From Pedosphaera sp. (GTDB lineage Bacteria; Verrucomicrobiota; Verrucomicrobiia; Limisphaerales; JADLHS01), in assembly GCA_009695195.1 (NCBI GenBank), contig SIBJ01000009.1, positions 1 to 64,000 of the forward strand: 64,000 nt of DNA, read 5' to 3'. The notes below the pieces were generated by a model. That model did no database searches. It was not told the DNA's origin and saw only the letters and a list, made by a program, of their open reading frames with translations. Of this stretch, positions 45,843 through 55,266 are shown in pieces (positions within the stretch are counted from its first letter, which is position 1; each line of letters starts with the position of its first letter). The translations under genes and the position numbers were made by a program.

Positions 45843-47993
45843 ATGTGTAATCACCTGTCTCGCCGAACGCCAGCGAACGCGTGTCCCGCGCGCCGTTCGA
45901 ACAAGCATTTCTCCGCCGCAACGGTTCGCGGGGCGAGCGTGTTGCTGCTCCAACTGCTGGCGCTTTTCGGCTCGCCGTTAGTTTCGCAGGGGCAACCCCG
46001 CACTGGCGGGGCGGCCGCCGACAATTCCTGGACTGCGGTGGACCAGCTTCCCAACGGCCGGCCGGCCGCTGCCACGGGAATTCGCGCGCGCAAGTTCAAG
46101 AGTTTTCAACTGAACCACGGCCAACTGCGCAAGTTCCTCGACGCCGCGCCGAACGAGAAAGCACATTCCGCCCGGACCTCGCCGGCGATCATCACGTTGC
46201 CGATGCCAGATGGAACCTTCGCGCGGTTCCGGTTCGTCGCGGCTCCAGTGATGGCGCCGGAACTGGCCGCCAGGTATCCGGAGATCAAAACGTATCAAGG
46301 GCAGGGGATTGAGGATCCGGCGGCTTCGCTTCGCTTTGACGTCACGCCGGCGGGATTTCACGCGCAGGTGCTTTCGCCGTCGGGAGCGGTTTACATTGAC
46401 CCAGCGTTTCGCGGCGACAACGGACTGCACACGTCCTATTACAAACGCGATTACGTTCGCGCGGATGATTTCCGCTGCGAAGTGCCCACAGACGCCGCAA
46501 CCGCCGGGCGCGGCACGGATGGCTCGACGGCGGTGGCCATGGCGACGCCGATGGACCTCGAACGTTCCGGCGGAAACCTCCGCACCTACCGGCTCGCGTG
46601 CGCAGCCGACGGCGAATACACGGCCTTCCACGGTGGCACGGTGGCGGCGGGTTTGGCAGCCGTCGTTACGGCCGTCAATCGTGTCTCGGGCGTTTACGAA
46701 ACGGAACTCGCCATCCGCCTGGTGCTCGTCGGCAACAATGATCTCATCATTTACACCAACTCCGCGACCGATCCGTACAGCAACTCCAGCGGCTCGACGA
46801 TGTTGAACCAGAATCAATCCACGCTCGACTTCGTCATCGGCAGCGCGAACTACGACATCGGCCACGTGTTCAGCACCGGCGGCGGCGGCATCGCGGGCTT
46901 GGGCGTCGTGTGCGGGAGCAGCAAGGCACGCGGCGTCACCGGCAACACCGCGCCGGTCGGCGATTCGTTCTGGGTTGATTACGTGGCGCACGAGATGGGG
47001 CATCAGTTCGGCGGCAACCACACGTTCAACAGCACGACGAGCAATTGCGGCGGCGCCAACCGCAACGCCTCGACCGCCTACGAGCAGGGCAGCGGTTCGA
47101 CGATCATGGCCTACGCCGGCATTTGCGGCGGCGACGATCTGCAGCCGCACAGCGACCCATATTTTCATGCGGCCAGCTTCGACGATATCCTCGCCTTCAC
47201 CACCACGGGCAGCGGCAACAGTTGCGCCGTGATCACCTCGACCGGCAACACCGCGCCGACGGTCAGCGCCGGAACGACCAACACGATTCCGCAGAACACG
47301 CCCTTCACGCTCACCGCGAGCGGCAGCGATCCCAATGGCGACTCGTTGACTTTTTCCTGGGAGGAACGCGATCTCGGCGCGACCACCACAGTCTCCGCGC
47401 CCGACAATGGCAGCAGTCCGCTCTTTCGTTCGTGGAATCCGACGAGCAGTCCGTCGCGCACCGTCCCGCGGCTCTCTGATTTGCTGAACAACACGCTCGC
47501 CGTCGGTGAAGTCATGGCCACGACGACGCGCACGATGAATTTCCGCGTCACTGCCCGCGACAACCGCGCCGGCGGCGGCGGCGTGAACACCGCCGACACG
47601 CAGGTGAACGTCACCGCGACGGCGGGGCCGTTCCTCGTCACCTCGCACAACTCCGGCGGCACTTTTTCCGGCGTGCAAACCGTGACGTGGAACGTCGCGG
47701 GCACCACGAACGCCCCGGTCAGCACCCCGAACGTGAACATCCTGCTCTCGACCGACGGTGGTTTGACCTTTCCCATCGCCCTGACCACGAACACTCCCAA
47801 CGACGGCTCACAACTTGTCGTGCTGCCGAACCTCACCACTTCAACCGCCCGCCTGAAAGTCGAAGCTGCGGGCAACATCTTCTTCGACATTGGCAACGCC
47901 AACTTCGCCATGGTTTCCACGACGCCGGTGCCGTTGATCACTTGGATTCCACGGCGCTCGTGGCCGAAAACTGCTCCACGACCAACGGCGTGA
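45843..47993 (+). CDS. Secreted reprolysin-like metalloprotease, N-terminal part (frameshifted)
   Basis: Predicted 716 residues in this frame. After a signal-like hydrophobic segment and a propeptide-like region comes a zinc protease domain (RTYRLACAADGEYTAFHGGT) with the full HExxHxxGxxH site: HEMGHQFGGNHTF (about 383). SGSTIMAYAGICG supplies the met-turn. A Fn/Ig-like region follows (TNTIPQNTPFTLTASGSDPN). The end (WIPRRSWPKTAPRPTA) is out of frame: the natural continuation is in another frame from 47942. Secreted M12B-type enzymes of this kind digest proteins outside the cell. Confidence 0.85.
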   Translation: MCNHLSRRTPANACPARRSNKHFSAATVRGASVLLLQLLALFGSPLVSQGQPRTGGAAADNSWTAVDQLPNGRPAAATGIRARKFKSFQLNHGQLRKFLDAAPNEKAHSARTSPAIITLPMPDGTFARFRFVAAPVMAPELAARYPEIKTYQGQGIEDPAASLRFDVTPAGFHAQVLSPSGAVYIDPAFRGDNGLHTSYYKRDYVRADDFRCEVPTDAATAGRGTDGSTAVAMATPMDLERSGGNLRTYRLACAADGEYTAFHGGTVAAGLAAVVTAVNRVSGVYETELAIRLVLVGNNDLIIYTNSATDPYSNSSGSTMLNQNQSTLDFVIGSANYDIGHVFSTGGGGIAGLGVVCGSSKARGVTGNTAPVGDSFWVDYVAHEMGHQFGGNHTFNSTTSNCGGANRNASTAYEQGSGSTIMAYAGICGGDDLQPHSDPYFHAASFDDILAFTTTGSGNSCAVITSTGNTAPTVSAGTTNTIPQNTPFTLTASGSDPNGDSLTFSWEERDLGATTTVSAPDNGSSPLFRSWNPTSSPSRTVPRLSDLLNNTLAVGEVMATTTRTMNFRVTARDNRAGGGGVNTADTQVNVTATAGPFLVTSHNSGGTFSGVQTVTWNVAGTTNAPVSTPNVNILLSTDGGLTFPIALTTNTPNDGSQLVVLPNLTTSTARLKVEAAGNIFFDIGNANFAMVSTTPVPLITWIPRRSWPKTAPRPTA

Positions 47994-50900
47994 TTGATCC
48001 GGGCGAAACGGTGACGCTCAACATCTCGCTGCGCAACACCGGCACGGCGGACACCACGAACCTCGTCGTGACGTTGCTCGCGACCAACGGCGTCGTCTCT
48101 CCGAGCGCGGCGCAAAATTACGGCGTGCTGGTCGCCGGCGGCGCGGCGGTCACGCGCTCGTTCACCTTCAGCGCGGCGGGCGTTTGCAGCGGCAACCTCT
48201 CCACGGTGCTCCATTTGGTGGATAGCCCTTCGGATTACGGGAACCTTTCCCGCACGTTCAGTCTCGGTGTGATGGTGCCGAGCACCTGGCGCTACACGAA
48301 TTCCACCACATTGACCATTCCCGGCACCGGCACGAAGGGCCCGATGTCGCCGTTCCCGTCGAGCATTGCGGTTTCCGGCGTCACGGGCGCGGTGAGCAAA
48401 GTGACGCTCACGCTCGCTGGCCTTTCGCACACGTGGCCGGCGGATGTGGATGCACTGCTCGTCGGGCCGACCGGCCAAACGCTGCTTTTCCTTTCCGACG
48501 CGGGCGGTGGCAACGCCGTCAGCGGGTTGAACCTCACCTTCGATGACGCCGCATCTTCGGCTCTCTCCGACTCAGCGGCGATGACTTCGGGCACGTATCG
48601 CTGCACGAACTACGGCTCGGGCGACACCTTCTCCGCCCCCGCGCCAGCCGGCAGTTACGGCACGACGCTCTCGGTCTTCAACGGATTGAACGCCAACGGC
48701 ACGTGGTCACTTTACATTCAGGACGACAGCAGCCAGGACACCGGCAGCATCGCGCAGGGCTGGTCGTTGAGCGTCACCACCTCCAACGCGATCTGCTGCG
48801 TCACGCCGACGCCGGTGGCCGATCTGGCGATCCAGAAAACCGCGTCCGTCTCCGCGGTGAACGCCGGCGCCAACGTGAACTTCACGCTCACCGTCACCAA
48901 TCACGGACCTGAGGTTGCCGACCTGCTCACCATTGATGACTTTCTGCCCGCGGGTTTGAATTTCGTTTCCGCGAGTTCGGCATACGGGCCGTGGACAAAC
49001 GTCGGCCAGCAGGTCGAGTTCATCGTCACCAATCTCGCCAGCGGCAGCGCGATCTCAGTTGGCGTTGTGGCCACGGCGAGTTCACCGGGCAACCGCACCA
49101 ACGTCGCGACCGTGGCCGCCAACACGCTCGATCCAGTTTCATCGAACAACCTAGCGTCCGTCGTCATCTCGGTGAACGCCTTCCCGACGATCAGCGACAT
49201 TACCAATCTGGTCACGAATGAAGATTTCGACGCTGGCCCGCTCGCGTTCTCCATCGGCGACTTCGAAACGCCCGCCGGCTCACTCGCGTTGACGGCGTCG
49301 TCGTCCGACACGAATCTCGTGCCGCTCGCGAACGTCGTCTTTGGCGGCAGTGGCAGCAATCGCACCGTCACCGTCACGCCCGCGCCGAACGCCTTCGGCA
49401 GCGCGACCATCACCGTCTCGGTGAACGACGGCATGGCGACGAACACCGATTCGTTCCTGCTCACGTTCAACCCTGTGAACGACCCGCCCACCCTCGCCGC
49501 GATCACCAACTTTACCATCGTCGAAGGCGGGACGTTGACCTTCACCAACGTCGCGAACGATGTCGAAACGCCGGCGAACTTGCTCGTGTTCACTCTTACC
49601 GGCGCGCCGACCAACGCCGCAATCAATCCGACGAACGGCGTGTTCACTTGGATCACTGGCGAACTGGACGGCCCGTCCACGAATTCGATATTCGTGACCG
49701 TCACCGACGATGCGGCGCCGAGCCTGAGCGCGACGCAAAGTTTCACGGTCATCGTGCTGGAGACGAATGAAGCGCCCGTTCTCGCTGCGATCTCGAACTT
49801 CACAATCTTCGAGGGTGAGACGCTCACCTTTACCAACGTCGCCACGGATTCCGACTCGCCGTCCAACGCGCTTGTGTTCAGTCTTGCCAGTGCGCCCGCC
49901 GGTGCGTCCGTCAACCTGACGAACGGCGTGTTCACTTGGACCACCACCGAAGCCGATGGCCCGGGCACGAACGTCATCGCTGTGGTCGTCACCGACGATG
50001 GCACGCCGAGTTTGAGCGCGACGCAAAGTTTCACCGTCACGGTGCTGGAAACCAACGCCGTGCCGGTGCTCGCCGGCATTTCCAATTTCACCCTCGTCGA
50101 AGGCGAGTTGCTCACGTTCACGAATTCTGCGAGCGACAGCGATCTGCCGGCGAACGCGCTCACGTTCGCCCTTGAAAACGCGCCGACGAACGCAACCGTC
50201 AATCCGACGAATGGAGTGTTCACCTGGACGCCGAGCGAAGCGCAAGGCCCGTCCACCAACACCATCTCCGTGATCGTGACCGACAATCCCGGCCAGCCGG
50301 GAAGTCTCAGCGCGACGCAGAGCTTCACCGTCATCGTGCTGGAGACGAACGAAGCGCCGGTGCTCGCGGCCATTGGCGATTACACCATCTTTGAAGGCAC
50401 GAAACTGACCATCACGAATCTCGCCAGCGACGCGGACCTGCCCGCGAACGCACTATTGTTCAGCCTAGCGGACGCGCCGACCAACGCGACCATCAATCCC
50501 ACCAACGGCGTGTTATGCTGGACGCCGACGGAAGCCCAAGGCCCGTCCACGAATCACATCTCGGTCATCGTCACCGACGACGGCGTGCCGAGTCTCAGCG
50601 CGACGCAAAGCTTCACGGTCATCGTGTTGGAAACGAACGAAGCGCCGGTGCTCGCCGCGATCTCGAACTACACCGTCTTTGAAGGCGCAACGCTCATCTT
50701 CACCAACACCGCGACGGATTCCGATTCGCCGCCGAACGCGCTCGTCTTCAGCCTCGCGAGCGCACCGACGAACGCGACCCTCAATCCGACCAACGGCGTG
50801 TTCTGCTGGAAACCGACCGAAGCGCAAGGCCCGTCCACGAACCTCATCTCGGTGGTCGTGAGCGACGATGGGGCGCCGAGCCTGAGCGCGACGCAAAGTT

Positions 50901-51433
50901 TCACCGTCATCGTTTTGGAGAGCAACACCGCGCCGGTGCTCGCACCGATCTCCGATCACAAGATTCACGCCGGTCGCACGCTCACGCTCACCAACAGCGC
51001 CACCGATTCCGATCTGCCGCCGAACACGCTGACCTTCAGCCTCGACGCCGGCGCGCCGCCCGGCGCGACCATCACTGCCGACAGCGGCGTCCTGACCTGG
51101 ACGCCGTCCGACGCCGACACGAGCGCCGTCCACAGCTTCACCGTGCGCGTGACCGACGATGGCGTGCCCGCGTTGTCCGACACGAAAACTTTCCTCGTCA
51201 CCGTGGTCTCGCGCCCGTTTATCACGTCGTTGGAAATCACGAACGGCCTCGCGACCGTGACGTGGACCTCCCTCGCGGGGCAGGATTACCGGTTGCAATA
51301 TCTGACGAATCTCAACGACACCAACTGGAGCGATGTCGCGCCCGATGTCACCGCCACCGGCCCGACCGCGACGCAAACCAACGCGTTCGATCCCGCGTCG
51401 CTGCGCTTCTACCGCGTGAAGCTTGTGCCGTGA
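47942..51433 (+). CDS. C-terminal part of the same giant metalloprotease
   Basis: Continuation of the protease gene in another frame (about 1,160 residues). It opens with LDSTALVAENCSTTNGVIDP, which normally follows the preceding domain. Then come a P/proprotein-convertase-like domain (WPADVDALLVGPTGQTLLFL; GTWSLYIQDDSSQDTGSIAQ), a DUF11 repeat (DLAIQKTASVSAVNAGANVN), six cadherin/Ig-like repeats of about 96 residues, and the short C-terminal domain of verrucomicrobial secreted proteins (ASLRFYRVKLVP). A one-base deletion near 47941 separates it from its N-terminal part. No start or ribosome site is evident here. Confidence 0.8.
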   Translation: MDSTALVAENCSTTNGVIDPGETVTLNISLRNTGTADTTNLVVTLLATNGVVSPSAAQNYGVLVAGGAAVTRSFTFSAAGVCSGNLSTVLHLVDSPSDYGNLSRTFSLGVMVPSTWRYTNSTTLTIPGTGTKGPMSPFPSSIAVSGVTGAVSKVTLTLAGLSHTWPADVDALLVGPTGQTLLFLSDAGGGNAVSGLNLTFDDAASSALSDSAAMTSGTYRCTNYGSGDTFSAPAPAGSYGTTLSVFNGLNANGTWSLYIQDDSSQDTGSIAQGWSLSVTTSNAICCVTPTPVADLAIQKTASVSAVNAGANVNFTLTVTNHGPEVADLLTIDDFLPAGLNFVSASSAYGPWTNVGQQVEFIVTNLASGSAISVGVVATASSPGNRTNVATVAANTLDPVSSNNLASVVISVNAFPTISDITNLVTNEDFDAGPLAFSIGDFETPAGSLALTASSSDTNLVPLANVVFGGSGSNRTVTVTPAPNAFGSATITVSVNDGMATNTDSFLLTFNPVNDPPTLAAITNFTIVEGGTLTFTNVANDVETPANLLVFTLTGAPTNAAINPTNGVFTWITGELDGPSTNSIFVTVTDDAAPSLSATQSFTVIVLETNEAPVLAAISNFTIFEGETLTFTNVATDSDSPSNALVFSLASAPAGASVNLTNGVFTWTTTEADGPGTNVIAVVVTDDGTPSLSATQSFTVTVLETNAVPVLAGISNFTLVEGELLTFTNSASDSDLPANALTFALENAPTNATVNPTNGVFTWTPSEAQGPSTNTISVIVTDNPGQPGSLSATQSFTVIVLETNEAPVLAAIGDYTIFEGTKLTITNLASDADLPANALLFSLADAPTNATINPTNGVLCWTPTEAQGPSTNHISVIVTDDGVPSLSATQSFTVIVLETNEAPVLAAISNYTVFEGATLIFTNTATDSDSPPNALVFSLASAPTNATLNPTNGVFCWKPTEAQGPSTNLISVVVSDDGAPSLSATQSFTVIVLESNTAPVLAPISDHKIHAGRTLTLTNSATDSDLPPNTLTFSLDAGAPPGATITADSGVLTWTPSDADTSAVHSFTVRVTDDGVPALSDTKTFLVTVVSRPFITSLEITNGLATVTWTSLAGQDYRLQYLTNLNDTNWSDVAPDVTATGPTATQTNAFDPASLRFYRVKLVP
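49478..51205 (+). repeat. Six tandem 288/294-bp cadherin-like repeats
   Basis: Units start near 49478, 49766, 50054, 50348, 50636 and 50924. All but one step is 288 bp; one is 294. Each encodes APVLAAISN(F/Y)T, a fold core and SLSATQSFTVIVLETN. Similarity extends to DNA, e.g. GAGCGCGACGCAAAGTTTCA recurs, so recombination between units could change the copy number. Confidence 0.9.
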
Positions 51434-51519
51434 GCGGGCTGGCAACGGGCGTTCCATCAACTCCGCAACTCCAACTCGCTGAAGTGTGCCGCGAAGGCCG
51501 GAAAGTCAGTGACCGGAAA

Positions 51520-51572
51520 ATGGATGACAGGAATATGTCTCTAACTTTCGTTCTGATTTTCCTGTCATCCAT
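51520..51572. repeat. ATGGATGACAGGAA inverted repeat
   Basis: ATGGATGACAGGAA (51520-51533) and TTCCTGTCATCCAT (51559-51572) are a perfect 14-bp pair with a 25-nt loop. It lies between the protease and DUF362 genes, which converge here, and might act as a terminator, though without a T-tract. Confidence 0.8.
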
Positions 51573-51673
51573 CTTCCTGTCATATCCTTTCGTGCCGAAG
51601 AAGGAAGTGAAACTTCAGGTCGTGGTGAAGTCGGCGGTGCGGCTGCTTGTTTGCTGGCGTCGAAAGCCGCGCA

Positions 51674-52744
51674 TTACTTCACCGTTTCCACCTGGATGTG
51701 CGTCACATCGTTGACGCCGAGGTCGAGGAAGGCGGCGTTGGCGTAGAGGTCGAAGTTCGGTTTGATGTAGGGCGATTTGGTGGTGCGGCGCTGGCGATCG
51801 AGTTCCTTGATCGAAAGCATGTCCAGCGCGACGGGGTCGCGGCTGAAGCGGAGTTGATTCAACACAGTGGAGTAATGCAGCAGTCCGCGCTGGCCGCCTT
51901 CGTACTGGCAGATCAACGCGTCGGTGATGCTCAACACCACTTTGTCGCCGACGGACGGCAGCGCGTAAAGTTCCGGCACGGCTTTGGCCAGACGCGTGGC
52001 GTCGGCCTCGAAGCGCAAGGTGTTGTCCACGCTGCCCACCGCGAGGCCGTACAGATTTCCCGAGACGCCCGCGGCGTTGTGATTGAGCAGGGGCGTGAGG
52101 TTGATGATCTTGGTGATCTCCTGGCTCACGAGTTTGGAGACGTAAGACCGGCGCCCGAGGCCGTCACCGGTCTTGCCGAATTCCACGTCGCCCCAAACCA
52201 GATTGCCGAGGAGCGGGGTGTCGTAGAAGTTGGTGAGGTCGTAGCCGGAAGCCACGCTGCCGGTGACGCGGATACCCAGTAGTTGCGCGAGGGCGAAGTA
52301 GCCGGCTTCGTGCAGGTCCACATCGTATTTGTCCCAAATGATTATTTGCTTTGGCGGCACCCCGGCGGCGATCAGCCCGCGCGCGACGGCGGCGGCGACT
52401 TCGGGTCGCGTGCCGGTGTTCGGGCCGGGCCGGGAATAGACTTTGATGCCGATGATGTCCTGCGTGGTGACGAGGCTGAGCCACGCTTCGGCGGTCGTGG
52501 GTTTGCCGGTGAGTTTCGTGATACCGCGATCCACCATCGGCTGGATCCTCTCCGGCACGGGCTGATACGCGTCGGTGGCGTAGCGGTCGGTGACGGTGAC
52601 GACGCGGGCAATTGGCGCGGGGCGGGTGGTGGTGGAGAACGTGTCGGCGGCGCGGCCCGTGACGGCAAACAGGCCTAGCATCACTACGAAGCCGACGGCG
52701 CCGCGGCGAAGCTTCGTGATTGAAATGGGTGCGTTTCTTGACAC
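51674..52744 (-). CDS. DUF362-domain exported protein
   Basis: Predicted 356-residue protein with an N-terminal signal-like segment (AVGFVVMLGLFAVTGRAA). The DUF362 domain follows (TTQDIIGIKVYSRPGPNTGT; EVAAAVARGLIAAGVPPKQI; DVDLHEAGYFALAQLLG; ISDALICQYEGGQRG). In other bacteria DUF362 proteins can carry iron-sulfur clusters, but the cysteines for one are missing. I start at GTG 52744, where homology and signal peptide begin; the longer upstream open frame overlaps the TPR gene and lacks conserved sequence. The function is not known. Confidence 0.8.
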   Translation of the reverse strand: MSRNAPISITKLRRGAVGFVVMLGLFAVTGRAADTFSTTTRPAPIARVVTVTDRYATDAYQPVPERIQPMVDRGITKLTGKPTTAEAWLSLVTTQDIIGIKVYSRPGPNTGTRPEVAAAVARGLIAAGVPPKQIIIWDKYDVDLHEAGYFALAQLLGIRVTGSVASGYDLTNFYDTPLLGNLVWGDVEFGKTGDGLGRRSYVSKLVSQEITKIINLTPLLNHNAAGVSGNLYGLAVGSVDNTLRFEADATRLAKAVPELYALPSVGDKVVLSITDALICQYEGGQRGLLHYSTVLNQLRFSRDPVALDMLSIKELDRQRRTTKSPYIKPNFDLYANAAFLDLGVNDVTHIQVETVK

Positions 52745-52774
52745 GTCAGGGTGCGGATGGTACCACGAGCCGCA

Positions 52775-54502
52775 ATGCTGGCGATAAAAAATCCGCGCGC
52801 GCTCCTTCTGATTTCGTTTCTGGGAATTATTCTCCTTGTTTCCGGTTGCATGCCGGCGGGGCCGCGCGCGCTGCTGGACGGGAAAAAACTTTTGGAGCAA
52901 GGCCGTTATCCGCAGGCGGTGGAGAAGCTCACGTTCGCCACATCGTTGATGAAGACCAACGCGGCAGCATGGAATTATCTCGGGCTGGCGCGGCACCGGG
53001 CGGGCGACGCGCCGGGCGCGGCGAAGGCCTACGGGCAGGCGCTGCTGTTGGACCGGGAACTGTTCGAGGCGCGCTATAATCTCGGCTGCCTCTTGCTCGA
53101 ACAAAACAAGGCGGACCTCGCGAAGAGCGAGTTCACCGCCTGCACCTTGCGGCGGCCGGCTTCGGTGGAGGCGTGGGTCAAGCTGGGCACGGCGCAGTAT
53201 CGGTTGGGTGAACTGGCGTCCGCCGAGGAAAGTTTTCATACGACATTGCGTTTGAGCGCGAACAACGTGGAAGCGTTCAACGGACTCGGGCTCGTGAATC
53301 TCCAGCGCAAGCGCCCGCGCGACGCCGCGCAATATTTCGCGCTGGCACTCAAGCAGCAGACGAGTTACCGGCCGGCATTGCTCAACCTCGCCACGGTTTC
53401 GCACCGGCAGTTGAACGATCCGGTCACGGCGTTGCAACGGTACCGCGAGTACCTCGCCCTCGTTCCGCGCGAGGACGACTGGCCGGCGGTCAATGCGCTC
53501 GCGCAAGCTTTGGAGCAACAGCTCGCCGTCGCGGTCCGCCCGGCGACCGTTGCGGTGGCGCCGCCATCGCCCGGCAGCAATGTGGCGGCGCGGGCAACGA
53601 CTCCCGCCGTGACCCCGCTGGTTCCGACGACGAAAACCAGCGCGCCGCCGGTGATCGTGAAAACTCCCCCGCCGCCGCCGCCGCCGGCGCAATCGGTGCC
53701 GTTGCCGCCCGAACCGGTGATCAAGATTGCTCCAACGCACGCGAACCCATCGAACGTCGCGCCGGCTCCAAGCGGTGACGTCGCAACGAAAGCGTCCGCC
53801 TCGCCGTCGGTGCCTGTGGAATTTTCTCCACCGCCGGCCAAGACCGAGAAGCGGGGATTTTTCTCGCGCCTGAATCCGTTTCGCAGCGACGCCAAACCCG
53901 CGAAGAAAAGTCCGCCGCCGGAGGCGACTGTCGCGACGAGCGCGATCTCGAACGTCCAACCTCCGCCGTCCGGCGGGTCGCAAACTTTTCCGCGCTACGC
54001 TTACAGTTCGCCCGCAGCGCCCGCGGCGGGGAATCGAGCGGAAGCCGAGCGCGCCTTCGCGCAAGGCACGCAGGCGCAAAGCGCGAACCGGCACTCAGAC
54101 GCGGCCAAGGCATTCGGTCGCGCGGTGGAACTGGACGGGAGTTATTTCGACGCGCGCTACAATCTGGGTTTGGAGCAGTATGGCTTGCGGAATTATCCCG
54201 CCGCGCTGGCGACGTGGGAGCGGGCGCTGGCCACGCGGCCGGATTCGACCGAGGCGCGTTACAACTTCGCGCTCACGCTCAAGGCGGCGGGTCACGCGTG
54301 GGATGCAGCGGCGGAACTGGAAAAGATTCTCATGGCTTCCGCGAATGACGTGCGCTCGCATCTGGTGCTGGGAAATCTTTACGCCGAACAGTTGCGCGAC
54401 GTCGCCAGGGCACGGACCCATTACCAGCGGGTGCTGGATTTGGATTCCAAACACCCGCAGAGCACGGCCATCCGGTATTGGATGGTGGCCAATCCGCCGT
54501 GA
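52775..54502 (+). CDS. TPR lipoprotein with proline-rich linker
   Basis: Predicted 575-residue protein. MLAIKNPRALLLISFLGIIL plus VSGC forms a lipoprotein signal (Cys24). Several TPR repeats follow (residues about 35-260: AAWNYLGLARHRAGDAPGAA; FEARYNLGCLLLEQNKADLA). A long Pro/Ala/Thr linker (about 260-420; VKTPPPPPPPAQSVPL) leads to a second TPR block (YFDARYNLGLEQYGLRNYPA). TPR proteins assemble complexes. The ATG is 30 bp from the divergent DUF362 start. GTG 52751 is an alternative. Confidence 0.85.
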   Translation: MLAIKNPRALLLISFLGIILLVSGCMPAGPRALLDGKKLLEQGRYPQAVEKLTFATSLMKTNAAAWNYLGLARHRAGDAPGAAKAYGQALLLDRELFEARYNLGCLLLEQNKADLAKSEFTACTLRRPASVEAWVKLGTAQYRLGELASAEESFHTTLRLSANNVEAFNGLGLVNLQRKRPRDAAQYFALALKQQTSYRPALLNLATVSHRQLNDPVTALQRYREYLALVPREDDWPAVNALAQALEQQLAVAVRPATVAVAPPSPGSNVAARATTPAVTPLVPTTKTSAPPVIVKTPPPPPPPAQSVPLPPEPVIKIAPTHANPSNVAPAPSGDVATKASASPSVPVEFSPPPAKTEKRGFFSRLNPFRSDAKPAKKSPPPEATVATSAISNVQPPPSGGSQTFPRYAYSSPAAPAAGNRAEAERAFAQGTQAQSANRHSDAAKAFGRAVELDGSYFDARYNLGLEQYGLRNYPAALATWERALATRPDSTEARYNFALTLKAAGHAWDAAAELEKILMASANDVRSHLVLGNLYAEQLRDVARARTHYQRVLDLDSKHPQSTAIRYWMVANPP

Positions 54503-54580
54503 GTGCTGGCACAAATCTGGCTGAATGAGGGAGAACTTGTTTTGTGACACGCAAACGGTGTCAGAGCAAGAAAACTGGAC

Positions 54581-55201
54581 ATGAAACTCGACAGTCTGCC
54601 CATCAACTGGTTTGACCTGCTGCTCCTCGTGTGGCTGGGCATGGGGATTTTTCGCGGCCGCAAGCGCGGCATGTCCGCCGAGCTGCTGACTTTTTTGCAA
54701 TGGGTCGCCATTGTGATCGCGAGCTCGATCCTTTACGCGCCCATCGGCAACTGGCTCTGGCAATCCTCGAAAGTTTTCGGCCTGCTGTTTTCCTACATCG
54801 TTGGCTACGCGGTCACGGCCGGACTGGTGGCGATCATCTTCGTCCTCGGCAAGCGGCAGTTCGGCGGGAAACTCGTCGGCAGCGACGCCTTCGGCAAATG
54901 GGAATATTACCTGGGCATCCCGGCGGGCCTGCTCCGGTTCACTTGCATGATGATCGCCATTCTGGCCCTGCTGAACGCGCGGTTTTACTCCGAGAAGGAA
55001 ATCAAAGCTGAAAGAAAATACCAGATGGATAATTTCGACAGTGAATTTTTCCCCACTTTTCAAGCGGTGCAGGCGGGCGTGTTTGAAAAATCTTTCACCG
55101 GCCCGTACATCAAAAAATACCTCGGCTTCCTGCTGATCAAGCCCACGGCGCCCGGCACCGGCGAGAAACCATACAAGCAGAAGGAGTGGTCGGCCCCATA
55201 G
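54581..55201 (+). CDS. CvpA-family membrane protein
   Basis: Predicted 206-residue protein with four membrane helices in the N-terminal half: WFDLLLLVWLGMGIFRGRKR, then LQWVAIVIASSILYAPIGNW, FSYIVGYAVTAGLVAIIFVL, FTCMMIAILALLNARFY. The pattern of a basic loop after the first helix is typical of CvpA, a protein linked to colicin V export and envelope stress tolerance in other bacteria. The C-terminal part is soluble. It lies upstream of dnaG. Confidence 0.85.
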   Translation: MKLDSLPINWFDLLLLVWLGMGIFRGRKRGMSAELLTFLQWVAIVIASSILYAPIGNWLWQSSKVFGLLFSYIVGYAVTAGLVAIIFVLGKRQFGGKLVGSDAFGKWEYYLGIPAGLLRFTCMMIAILALLNARFYSEKEIKAERKYQMDNFDSEFFPTFQAVQAGVFEKSFTGPYIKKYLGFLLIKPTAPGTGEKPYKQKEWSAP

Positions 55202-55266
55202 CGCGCGCCCGTTCGCCGCGCAATTTACCTCGACGCGGGCGTTGGTTTTCGTCTTGATGGCACGGC

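Noticed and set aside
47930-47950. Programmed -1 frameshift in the protease gene
   Set aside because: No X XXY YYZ slippery heptamer is present at the junction and no stable hairpin follows at the right distance, so a mutation or sequencing error is favoured.
49478-51205. CRISPR-like periodic repeats
   Set aside because: Period is about 288 bp, all in one coding frame, with protein-level similarity; these are tandem protein domains.
52751-54094. Extension of the DUF362 frame to 806 codons
   Set aside because: The additional upstream sequence is antisense to the TPR gene and Arg-rich. Homology and a signal peptide begin only near 52744.
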